DNA of 51,841 bases from Lingula anatina (taxonomy: Eukaryota; Brachiopoda; Lingulata; Lingulida; Lingulidae), in NCBI RefSeq assembly GCF_001039355.2, contig NW_019775657.1:159607-211447 (forward strand), given 5' to 3'. Positions 1-12,000 of the stretch are shown piece after piece. Position 1 is the first letter of the stretch. Each line of letters starts with the position of its first letter. The translations under genes and the position numbers were made by a program. A model generated the notes under the pieces. The model was not told the DNA's origin. It ran no database searches and saw only the letters and a program-made list of their open reading frames with translations.

Positions 1-240
1 AGGTGTTGGAACAACTGTTCATTGTTATGGATGGAGGACTTACCTGGCTGGAGGTGTTGGAAGGGGAACAACTGTTCATTGTTAATGATGGAGGTCTTAC
101 CTGGCTGGAGGTGTTGGAACAACTGTTCATTGTTATGGATGGAGGACCTACCTGGCTGCAGGTGTTGGAACAACTGTTCATTGTTAATGATGGAGGACTT
201 ACCTGGCTGGAGGTGTTGGAAGGGGAACAACTCCTGGAGG
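1..240. repeat. 51-57 bp minisatellite, about 4.5 copies
   Basis: Direct tandem copies begin near 1, 51, 108, 159 and 210. Two unit forms alternate, one carrying an extra AGGGGA-type insertion. On the minus strand almost every copy contains CAG followed by GTAAGT (or GTAGGT), a strong 5' splice-site consensus, because the plus strand reads ACTTACCTGG. The array is cut by the window edge. The open frames across it are a by-product of the repeat and are not called as genes. Confidence 0.9.
203..233 (-). other. Candidate 31-nt downstream exon of the coiled-coil gene
   Basis: On the minus strand this stretch is flanked by a good acceptor (TTTGCCTCCAG) and a strong donor (CAG/GTAAGT). It reads ELFPFQHLQP in phase 0, the phase left by the upstream exon if that exon is spliced at 2851. 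It lies at the edge of a minisatellite whose other copies carry similar donors, so it may only be a decoy. Transcript data would decide. Confidence 0.25.
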
Positions 241-1383
241 CAAACCTTGATCATCATCTGACATCACTTGGTTCTCTGGAAAATTTACAGTCAAACAAAA
301 ATATTGTTACCTTTCAGAAACAATTCCATTTTTGCCAACGCAACGAAACTGATGTATTATAATTATTGTTTTTAACAGCAAATTACAATTCTAATAAATA
401 TATGTATTATTGATTAGTTGTGAATTGTCTGAAAAAGAAAATTGCTCTTAAATCTGGACATTTAAGGTTGTGTCTTATGTGCACTTTGGCCTCAGTAAAG
501 AAAACTTAATTAACATGTTATGTTTCAGTGTGGCCTACCATCATCAATCAGACCATTGGCTGGTGATTTGGCACGACTAGGAATTTCAGGCTGAAAAAAA
601 TCCAAAAAGTGATATTGATAGAAAAAAAAATGTATTATGTTCTAATTTTTTTACAATGCTTAATTTTCAGAGACAATAACAGTAAACGAAAAAAAGAACA
701 TTACAAAACACTCATGCCTTCTACTTTTCAGTTAAAAAAATAATAACCATGTTAATAATATCATATCAATAATGTAAATAAATGAAGAAAAACAAATCAA
801 TAAAATGATTTATAAATGAATGGATCTTTATTCATTTATTCATTTATTCATCATTATCATTTTTCAAAATCTGAAATATCTTACCAGAGGTTTTTTGGTG
901 GGAGAGTTGGGTGGTCTGGTGGGGAGGATAGCCAATGGTGTGTCAGTCTGGAAATGATAAAAAGTGAAGATCTTTATGTTAACTGTTATCATCATATAAA
1001 AATTGTCTGGGGACAGAGAAAACTACACATATAAGGATTGACAATAGTCTGAGAGAGAGAGAGAGAGCGAGAGAGCTTACAACAACGAGCAGCATAATGA
1101 GAAGAGATAATTGTTTGTTGATTATGATTCTGAGGAATTTTGTCCTTCAATTTCTATGACCTTCACATCATCTTATAAGAAACCACATGTTCTGGAAGAG
1201 AGAGAATGTAAAGGTAGCTGTTCACACATCAAATATGGAAGCTTGTAAGCAAGCCACATTTTTCCCTTTATGATAATGTAATGGATTTCCCGCCTCCAAC
1301 GTGCACCGTCCCAGCAGAGTCAGAGCAGTTAAATCTCAGAATGCTTTCAAGTGGATTGTGCCATATTTGATCTGAGGACCAGT

Positions 1384-1520
1384 TAGTCTGAGGATCAACT
1401 GGTTGTGAATGCTCCCTAATACTCACAGCATAACTAATCTGGGGATCAACTGGTTGTGAATGCTCCCTAATACTCACAGCGTAAGTAATCTGGGGATCAA
1501 CTGGTTGTGAATGCTCCCTA
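1384..1520. repeat. 51-bp repeat array, left copy, cut by N
   Basis: About 2.7 copies of a 51-bp unit containing GGATCAACTGGTTGTGAATG and AATACTCACAG. The array stops in mid-unit at the N. On the minus strand each unit encodes a 17-residue period containing IREHSQPVDPQ and carries a GTGAGT donor-like site. It is the duplicate of the array at 2710-2855. Confidence 0.85.
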
Positions 1521-1521
1521 N
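1521..1521. other. Assembly ambiguity or gap (single N)
   Basis: One unresolved base between the two ~1.3 kb copies. The 51-bp array to its left ends in mid-unit and the next copy starts directly to its right, which suggests a join and not a single miscalled base. Confidence 0.9.
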
Positions 1522-2366
1522 CCTGGAGGCAAACCTTGATCATCGTCTGACATCACTTGGTTCTCTGGAAAATAAACAGTTTTAACTGTTATTAAAATTC
1601 CAAAATATTGTTATTTTTCAGAAACAATGCCCATTTTGCAAACGCCACTTGAAACTGATGTATTTTAATTATTGTTTTTAACAGCATATTACAATTCTAA
1701 TAAATTTATGTATTATTAATTGGTTGTGAATTGTTTGAAAAAAAAATTGCTCTTAAATCTGGACATATAAGGTTGTGTCTTATGTGCACTTTGGCCTCAG
1801 TAAAGAAAACTTAATTAACATGTTATGTTTCAGTGGGGCTTACCATCATCAATCAGACCATTGGCTGGTGATTTGGCACGACTAGGAATTTCAGGCTGAA
1901 AAAAATCCAAAAAGTGATATTGATAGAAAAAAAAAAGTATTATGTTCTAATTTTTTTGCAATGCTTAATTTTCATAGACAATAACAGTAAACGAAAAAAA
2001 GATTATTACAAAATGCTCATGCCTCCTACTTTTCAGTTAAAAAAAAAACAATAACCATGTTAATAATATCATATCAATAATGTAAATAAATGAAGAAAAA
2101 CAAATCAATAAAATGATTTATAAATGAATGGATCTTTATTCATTTATTCATCTATCTAGTTATTTATTATTATCATTTTTCAAAATCTGAAATATCTTAC
2201 CAGAGGTTTTTTGGTGGGAGAGTTGGGTGGTCTGGTGGGGAGGATAGCCAATGGTGTGTCAGTCTGGATGTGATAAAAAGTGAAGATCTTTATGTTAACT
2301 GTTATCATCATATAAAAATTGTCTGGGGAGAGAGAAAACTACACATATAAGGATTGACAATAGTCT

Positions 2367-2397
<31 letters not shown>

Positions 2398-2709
2398 CTT
2401 ACAACAACGAGCAGCATAATGAGAAGAGATAATTGTTTGTTGATTATGATTCTGAGGAATTTTGTCCTTCAATTTCTATGACCTTCACATCATCTTATAA
2501 GAAACCACATGTTCTGGAAGAGAGAGAATGTAAAGGTAGCTGTTCACACATCAAATATGGAAGCTTGTAAGCAAGCCACATTTTTCCCTTTATGATAATG
2601 TAATGGATTTCCTGCCTCCAACGTGCACCGTCCCAGCAGAGTCAGAGCAGTTAAATCTCAGAATGCTTTCAAGTGGATTGTGCCATATTTGATCTGAGGA
2701 CCAGTTAGT

Positions 2710-2855
2710 CTGAGGATCAACTGGTTGTGAATGCTCCCTAATACTCACAGTGTAACTAATCTGGGGATCAACTGGTTGTGAATGCTCCCTAATACTCACA
2801 GCGTAACTAATCTGGGGATCAACTGGTTGTGAATGCTCCCTAATACTCACAGCAT
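2710..2855. repeat. 51-bp repeat array at the end of a coding exon
   Basis: Three near-identical 51-bp units follow directly on the minus-strand exon that begins at 3004. The coding frame stays open through all of them (17-residue period with IREHSQPVDPQ) and into the flanking repeat as far as a stop at 2590. Each unit holds a GCT or ACT/GTGAGT site, so several alternative donors exist. The unit resembles the outer part of the foldback arm at 5829-5950, so it is probably transposon-derived. Confidence 0.85.
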
Positions 2856-4209
2856 AACTAACTGCAGCATGGTGTAGTGTGGCAGCCTGTTTCTGTAGTG
2901 TCTGCCTCAAGAAGCTCTCATCCTTCAGAGCGTGTAAACTGTGCTGCAAGATGGCAAATTTCTTCTCCCACATTTTGTGTGTCTTCTCAAGCTCTTTCTT
3001 CATCCTGAAATTTCAAGAAATTTGTCTTAGCTATGAGAAAAAGAAATGGCAATACCCTCACCCATAAAATACAACTGGGGTAGATAGAAGAAACTGGTCA
3101 TTGGCCAATTTTAGGGAAATTGAGCAGCAAACTCAGTAATGCTGAGAAGTGTCAAAAAATTCTTTTGTATAGTTTAAAAAAAATTCATTATAAGCCTCAA
3201 AAACATGTCTGTTATCATGGCAACAGACATTTGCCTGGGTGCACCAAGTTATAAGAAAATAAAAAATTATAAATAATATTTTTAAAAAATAGTTAAAAAT
3301 AACAAACTGTAGGGTAAGAAGAATATATAAATTGTGATGAAAATAAGACACATAGTTTATGGGTTTGAGAATGTATAAAAACCCTCCATCAAACCATGAA
3401 CCATGACGTTCTGAAGATGTCGTCACTCACTTAGCCACCATAACTCTCCATTTCTGTTCACTGAGGATGATCTTATCTACGTCTGTGATCACTTTCTCTT
3501 CCTTCTTCTCCACCACAGGCTCTGCCTTCTTCTTGGAAAGCTCTGCCACCAGGGCGCGCTCCTGCATGGCACAAAATTAATTGAAAAATATATGTGTGAA
3601 TTTTTTTTCACATTTTGGTATTCAATCAATTTACTGGTATATAGGGCAAATCCATGGTGACTTAATTCCAAAATTTTATAAGGTTACCATCGGGCAGATC
3701 AAGTTATTTTTGTCAAATTTTCATATGAGTAAAAATGTTTCCACCTTTGATCAGGACCTTGATAAGATTCAAGACTTAATTTAACTAAAATTAAAATTGT
3801 TCATTTAAACGTTATTTGATCAAAACAATAATAAAAATCTGAATCATTTGCATATAATGTTAAAAAACAACACACCTTTGCTAACTGTTCCTCCAACTTT
3901 TTCTTCTCTTCCATCAGTTTCATGACTTTCTTTCCTTCTGAATCTGCCATTGCTGCTGCCTCTGACCTCGCCATGGAGAGTACCTGAAGACAGAGAGATA
4001 CAGATAGTAGGATATAATTATTATTATAATATATTGTATTAAAGTGCCTGGGGATGCACAAATGAAGACGTTCTGTGAGTTAGTGATCTTTTTTTTTTTT
4101 TTTTTTTTTGCATTCAGTAAGACTCAAAGTAGTCTTAAGTGTAAAATATTTGGTGTGTGTGCATGTGTGTGACTGCACGTGTGTGCATGTGTGTGACTGC
4201 ACGTGTGTG

Positions 4210-4261
<52 letters not shown>

Positions 4262-7200
4262 CGAGAGGAGAGGGTGGAGAAATCTTGCCATTATTTACCC
4301 ATTATTCAGCAAAATTTAATCAAATAATAATGATTAATAGACAAATGATAGGGAAAAAATGAAGAGGGCCAGAATCACTGGATACCTCATCTCTGGCTTG
4401 TTTTGTCTTCTCATTCATTTCTTGTTCCATTTCTATTCTCTGCTGCTCAATCTTAGAAGAAAAAAAAAAAAAAAAACTTACATTAGTATTTGATCATAAT
4501 GTATACATAAAAATAATTATTGCATACTTTAACTTATATAATATAAATAACATAATATGTTACAAAAAGTGAAAATTTAATGTTTCATTTTGGTTGAAAT
4601 GAATAAAAATACTTCTTAAATCAAAGTAAAATATTTAGCTCATGCAGTAAACTTTATTCCATGGTAATTCTATTACAGTCTGTAATCAACAAATACATGT
4701 ACCCTGAATAACAAAACCACTCAATATAAGCACATGCTGATATCCAAGCACATGCATAATACAAGAAAGACAAAGGCAGTACTAACAGATAGTGTATGAT
4801 GCAGAATATAATATCAAAGTTTACATGGAGCACAATTAATATTGTTTTCAAGTTATTTTACATGCACGGTCTGTGACAGTGACTCAATTTATTATATACA
4901 TGTTTGTATATTGTAGGACGAGGTACACATACACACGTACTTGTATCCAGTTATTGGGAGAAATCTTAGGCTGTATTCCCAGAGCTTTTAGATCGATCTA
5001 TCTCCGCGGGGAGTCTCACTAGATTACTGTCAGATAATCCGGCTTAAATGTCCGTCCTGCCTACTACAAGCTGTAAGGGGGTAATTAACTTTCGTGTCCG
5101 CTTGGCTGACAGCTATTTAGCGTGAACCCCCAGGGAGTTAGGTCGATCTAAAGTAGATCGATCTAATCTCTGGAAATGGGGTCTAAATTAATTCATTTAA
5201 GGACAACTATGACCCTTAACCATTTTCATGCACATTTTTTCTATCATGATATATGACAACTTCAGCTGCTTATAATTATCAAAAGGAGATGCCAAGCAAT
5301 ACAAATATATGCAGTACGTGCTGATAATAATTGTACAGTGCTGACAATAAATGTACATAGTGTGACTTAATTGAATAAGCATTGCATGGCACATAATATA
5401 TAGAGACCAGTAGTGCCTGGGCCCCGCCCTGAATCTAACAGAGTAACTTCTCTCCAGCATCTAATTCCCAACTCCCATTGATTTAAAAAGATGGATCTGA
5501 GGTGTTCAGTGTCTGCTATAACTTTTGTTACTACAGATATTGGCTCTGCTTCTTGAAAAGGAAGCAGAGGGGGAGGGTGTGTGTGTGTGTTCTGGATCAG
5601 CTACTGGTTGTGTACAACTTGGCAGTGCATGGTGCTTGTAGCAAGTACTGTATGGGTGCATTAATTCAGAACTGATGATCCATGGACTAACTGATAGACC
5701 AACTAAATGTGGCTGACCCCACAAAAAATTGATACTGCTAATTCCCTGATGGTCTCCCGCCTCCACACGTGCTGTTATATGAATTCAATCTCGGCTCTGG
5801 GTTTTAATTACTATACCCCTGCAGCTAGGGCACCTGTGGAGGCAGGAAGACCATCAGAGGATTAGCGGCATCACCTTTAAGTGGATTGGCCATATTTAAA
5901 ATGTGGATCTGTTAGTCCGCGGATAAACTTGTTCTGAATTGCATTCTTATGTGTGCTGATAACAGGCAGTGCCAGACGCCCCGAGATCTAGAGATTACAG
6001 GAAACTCATTTCTGTCATCAGCCTGACTGCGATTTCTATTGATAAACTAGAGATATAAGTATCCAGTAACTTTAGACTGAGGTAAGTTTCCAGTAATGTT
6101 TGAAACTCAGGGTGTTCAAGTTAGCAGTCAGGGAGGATAAACACATGTACAGTCAACATCGCTGCTTCATATGCAGGGGAATTGACACAGCCACATAATG
6201 ACTTAAGTCAAACATCTTAGTCAAGACTGCTATGAATCTAAGCCAAGTAATTTGCCTAACAGCAATGAAATGACTTTAGTCGGCTATCCCACTTTAGCGG
6301 TCTAAGGGTGCATTCCCATAAAGTTTAGATCGATCTATCCCCATAGAGAGTCTCACTAGATTACTGTCAGATAATCCAGCTTAAATGTCCATCCCACCTA
6401 CTACAAGCTGTAAGGGGGTAATTAACTTCCATATGTGGTCGGCTGACTGCAATTTAGCGTGAACCCCCAGGGAGTTAGGTTGATCTAGTAAGATCGATCT
6501 AAATCTCTGGGAATGCCCTCTATGGGCTCATTCCCAAAGAAACTATTGGTCTGCTAGTACATAGATTGATCCAATTCTGCAGGGAATCTCATTATACAAT
6601 CAGATTAACAGATGAACATACCTACCCCTGAAGTTAGGAAGAATATAGTTTCACTGAGAATGAGTGTGCTCTGAAACTTAAGACTTTTGTGTAGCAGGAC
6701 TAGAGTGCCATTGTGCATATCTACACTTCAATATACTATGGCCATTACCTGGTGCTGGCTATGTGTTAAGCAATTAGACATTTTATCAAGACATTAGGAT
6801 AAGCTACAAGATGTACAGTTCATCATTCATTTTTAACCTGAATTCAAGATACATCATTAAAATAAATAAATAAATAAATAAATGAATACTTGAAATTACA
6901 AAAAAAATTTATCAGTATGAACATATGGAAAAGGTATGAGTGTACCAAAGGGAAAGCCAAAGAAAGGGGTAAGGTGTATAGGATGACGAGAACCTGCAGA
7001 ACACTTTTTACTGGTATATAGGCACAAAAAAACTTAATTTGAAAGTCTTAGTACAACAGTTCATCTTTGCTCTTGGACAATAAAATATTTTAGACTTATT
7101 CAACAGTATGCCAATTAACATTTATTATTTCTTTAAGTATTTTTTGATTACAGTTACATAAATAATATAATATTTTAACAGAATATCATTTTTAAATTCC

Positions 7201-8952
7201 AATAAATTTTAAAATGAATAAAAAGTGATCTGCATCAAGTTTTCCAGTGGAAGGCAAAACCAGCTTGCTCCCCTAAACCAAAATATCTACTGTCACTTAC
7301 GTCACCATTCTTTGTAAGATGAAAAATATAACCATCATTATTTTCTGATCAAAATATTACAAATATCAAAATTAGCACTACATTAGCCATTTATCTTTTT
7401 TTGGATATATTGTCATTTAATAGAGCTGCATGCATAATGGTATAAAGGGATTGTCAGCATGCTAAATATTATCGTATTTTACTTTAAAGGCTGAATTAGT
7501 TTCAAAAAGCCCCTGGGGTGTCATATGCATTCAATTTGTGTAAGGATTTGTAAGATAATACATGACATTGTATCATAAGATTGACAGAAGATGGGGGAAA
7601 GGGCGCATCCCTAAATTTGTCACATGCAAGCAAAGGTTTAACACCTAAAGAAAGCCCCCCCCCCCCAATCCTCCAGCCCAAAAAAGTCAACATATAAATA
7701 AATTAGTTAATTAATGTAATCCAGAAATTGCCAGGGATAAAACATTATATTGGGCATGGTAAGTTTACAAAATGCATGTGTGAATATATAGGTACCAGTA
7801 AATGATCATGCATAGAAGAATTTCATCATACTTGTCTCTGTAGTTCAAGAATTTGTTGCTCAGCGAGACTCTAATTTAAGAAAGTGGAAAAATCCAAAAT
7901 TACCAATAAATAATATGCCCTTAAAGGTAAAAAAAATCTTATATTTGATAAAAAAAAGTTATACTTTTGTTTTTCTTTTTATTTGGTTTAAATTTTGTAT
8001 TTCTTACAGACTAGATCAAGTAAATACTACCATCACATGTGCATTCCTCTCTGATTCACATATAACTCACCATTCTTCTTGCTTCAGCCATTTCTTGTTC
8101 ACTGTTTTCCCTCAGATTCTCTAATTCCTCTTGAAGCTAGAGAATGAGAGCAAAAATGACATAAAATCTGTATTTTTCGAAAACCATGTGCCAGATAAGA
8201 AATGTTTTCTACCTGGCAAAATATCTTTACATTTAGGACTTTCAATAGAACTTTGAGAGAAAATATATGTGCATGCCCATTCAATAAAATGACCAACTAA
8301 CCAACTGATGAACTGATCAACCAATCACTTGCTTGATCATCAAACATTCAATCTACAAATTAATCCATATGTCTATAAAGAAATGGTGTATGGAGATTCA
8401 TCAGTATTTTATACCCTCTACCACTCTACAGGGCGAGTGAAAGATTTTTTACAGATATTCACAGATATGTCTCTAGCTAGATAGATGGTCATTTAGGGCT
8501 GAACTCACCCTGTTGAGGAATCTCAAGGCTGATTACATGGCTGATAATTGTTTGCATAACTGCTCAGGCACTGCCACTTAGCAGGTCCAGTCTAAATCTG
8601 TGTGACAGCAATCAAGACAGTTAATTACTCTGACTTCAATCACTAGCTCTTCTGTGACAGATAAAAAAGCCTTAGACTGGTTGCATAATGAGCAGTTATC
8701 ACATCGTTGTGAAGCTCACCTCATGCAGAGCAAGTACAAAGCCTTTGGCGCGCGCGCAGAGATAACTGTTTCCACATGGGATTCCTCAACAGGGTGAGTT
8801 CAGCCCTAAATGACCATCTATCTAGCTAGAGACATATCTGTGAATATCTGTAAAAAAATCTATCACTCGCCCTGGTAGAGGGTAAGTATTTTACCTGTCT
8901 GGTGACTCTCTTCTCCTGCTCCAGTTTCTTTGTGATCCCATCCACTTCATCA

Positions 8953-9016
<64 letters not shown>

Positions 9017-12000
9017 CTTCTGTTCATTTTTAACATCACTGTTTTTTTTTTCTGAACCATTTTCTTTATCATTTTTTAATTTGACTACATTTATAATCAG
9101 TAAAGGTCTGGGTTACAACTGATGTGAATGCACCCAGTTTCATACTTAGATTAGCTGCTAAGTCTGTCTTGGTATCCAGAGCTTTCTCCAGCTCCGACAC
9201 TTTATTTTCCAAGTTGAAAACATTCTCTCTCAGGTCGTCCAACTCTGGGTTGATACTCGGGGACTTTGTGGGAGGTCTGCTTTCTTCCTCCTCCTGCAAA
9301 ATAGTTAATTGAAACCGTCTAAAATTGTAAAAACTGGAACACAGCTTAGTAAAATATCTGAAATATTGGCAAAGATAAGACAGTGGAGATATTTTGACAT
9401 TTTTGTTATTTATTCAAACATACCCATTAGTGCACACATTAAGTTGGATTAAATAAACTAGAAATATGTGAGTGTATTTTTTTACAGACTTCAGGCATAT
9501 TAGTGATTCCATCTAAATTAATGTGAATATTGTCTTGCATGATTTGTGCTTTTATACTCTCAGTTAAAAACCCAGTTATTTCTACAGTTACATGTAACCA
9601 ACTTCAAAAAGTTAGCTGATTCATATACAAATTCTGAAATATGATAAAATGTAAACATATTTAACAACTGCAATTCAACACAGCAAGGCAAAGATAAAGC
9701 AAGCAATCAAACAAAGCTAAACAGCAACACCAGAACATAATACAAACCACAACTGTGCCAATTATAAGCATCAAAAAAGTATACGAAAGGAAAGTATTTT
9801 TGACATCAGCTGTCGCTATCTCTTTGTGGAGGTGTTTGGGCATTTTTCTTTTTTTTTTTTTTTTGTAAATTCAACAAAAAGGAAAGAAAAGGACTTGACA
9901 AAATACATAATAACACCTAAAAAATAACTGAAAAAGCAAAAAGGCTTAAGGCACAACGAGCATAATAACAGACAGTGAGATTAGAGCAAGCATCATCAAG
10001 AAACAAGTTCTGCTCAAAAAGCTTTCTAAAGAAACAAAATCAAACAAGTTGATCAAACACCTTATTGGATGGCACGCTGCTGAGCAGTCTGTCCACCTGG
10101 GCATCTATAGACTGGAAAGATGGAGGCATGCACTGATTGGTTACCACAAAGTCATGTGATTTCAAGCCATGCACTGATTGGTTACCATAAAGTCATGTGA
10201 TTTCAAGTCATGCACTGATTGGTTACCATAAAAACATGTGATCTCTAACTAAGCACTGATTGGTTACCACGAGTCATGTGATTTTCAAGATGTGTGCTTA
10301 TTGGTTAAACACCTGTGCCACAAATTATTGACTACCCAAAAGACAAGTGATTCCAAACCAGTGTTATATAAGTAGCAATTTCATAGTCATCAGCCTTACA
10401 AGCACAATGTGTCTGAAGCATGGAAAATATGACACCAGTATAATCAATAAATTGTGCATGTGATTCAAAACAGTGCTTGTTATTTTACAGAAATTAGTTA
10501 TCATTTACTCACGATAAAGTTATATGTTAAGTACATATTACACAACAAACAGATTAGAATTATTATCATGCAATTCTGACATGAAATTCATTTCATTAAG
10601 TAATATATAAATACATTAAATAATACAAAATATAGTCACTTTGAAAAAAAATTAAATACAATTTTTCATGCAGATGCTAATTCATTTTAACCAATTAAAT
10701 CAAAGCGAAAAACTTCCAATGGAAAGCAATGCAGAAATAGCCAACTTTAAGCAATATACAGTACAATATGCTTCTTATGTTTTTCCACATTCAATACTCA
10801 GTAATTAATTCATATATTATTAACATGCTGTTGCTTGTAAGACACCTATTTAGCATAAAAAGCATCTCCAGTGAGGTCTCCTTGTTTGATAATATATGTA
10901 TGACCAAAATGGTTGCATGTTTTTTTTAGTGTTTTTACACCCTAAGGCTTTAATTGTTTCTTATTGTGAGAACATATATCCTCAGGGTGCTACAGTATGT
11001 ACGTGTACAGCAGAGCTCTGATCGAACTACTAGTCCTTACTAAAATTTCCTACAGGATGTCCTCTATGACTCTACATGTACTAGTATATAGGACTCCATG
11101 AGAATTCTACTGGATGTCCTATAGGATTCTTTCATATCTAGGACATACATGTATTGTCCTACAGGACCCTGTAGGATTTTGGTCCAGTTTCCTACAGGAC
11201 AGCGCACAGGACCCCATAGGATTTTGGGCCAATTATCTAAAGGACATCACATCGGAAACTTTTATCAGGGAGAGACCAAACAAAACGACCCTCTTTAACC
11301 AGTTACAGGTCCCAACAGCATTTATACACCAAATTACCACTCACATGTGGTACAAGTATACAATATATGGCATACTATGTAATTGGCATACTATACGGTA
11401 TATGGCAATATACAAGTACTAGTATATGAAAATGCATGCTATTGTAATTGAGTATATCCCCAATACTTTCCCCTTACCTCTGCAGCCTGTTTAGAATACT
11501 GTGCCAGCTGCGTTTTCAGCATCTCTATCACCATATCATTTCTCTGGATCACGCCCTGCAGCTCCCTAATCTTTGCCTCCAACTTGTCGGCCTTGGCGTT
11601 CTTCTTCTTCTGGTCACTGTTCATCTTGTTCTGATAGTTTTTCTATATTGTGATAAAAGGTGAAACAGCAATGTAAAAACAAATGGTACTTATATGAAGC
11701 TTTGTTTTTAAAATTTATACTCTTTAAGGCTTGTTTTTGTTTTCTCCTTCTTTGTCTCTTTTAAACCTTTACATTTTTTTTTTTTGAAAATAAATATGTC
11801 TCAATGGGATACATGTATGTACAAAAATGACTTTACCTAAAGCAGAAAATAAGATTTTGATTAATTGTCACATACTATCAGTGTTTTGTGGTGTAATCAT
11901 TACATGTATGTCATCTTTAATATCCAATTCTACCGGTAGTATCAGTCTCGACATATTCTCAAACAGATCAACTCAGAAGAAATGAAGAACTAATAACTTG

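Larger units (their letters stand above)
233..2850. repeat. ~1.3 kb tandem duplication flanking an N
   Basis: Copy 1 (about 233-1520) and copy 2 (about 1522-2850) match along their whole length. Matching landmarks include TGACATCACTTGGTTCTCTG, TGGCTGGTGATTTGGCACGA, a GA microsatellite (1052-1070 and about 2366-2390) and AAGCCACATTTTTCCC. Their spacing drifts from 1289 to 1322 bp through small indels. The single N at 1521 lies exactly between the copies. The pattern suits either a recent tandem duplication or two haplotypes placed side by side by the assembler. No gene is seen in this stretch. Confidence 0.9.

Noticed and set aside
3-362. Plus-strand 119-residue repetitive ORF at the window start
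   Set aside because: Produced by the 51-57 bp minisatellite; the frame dies in non-coding sequence and no family resemblance is seen.
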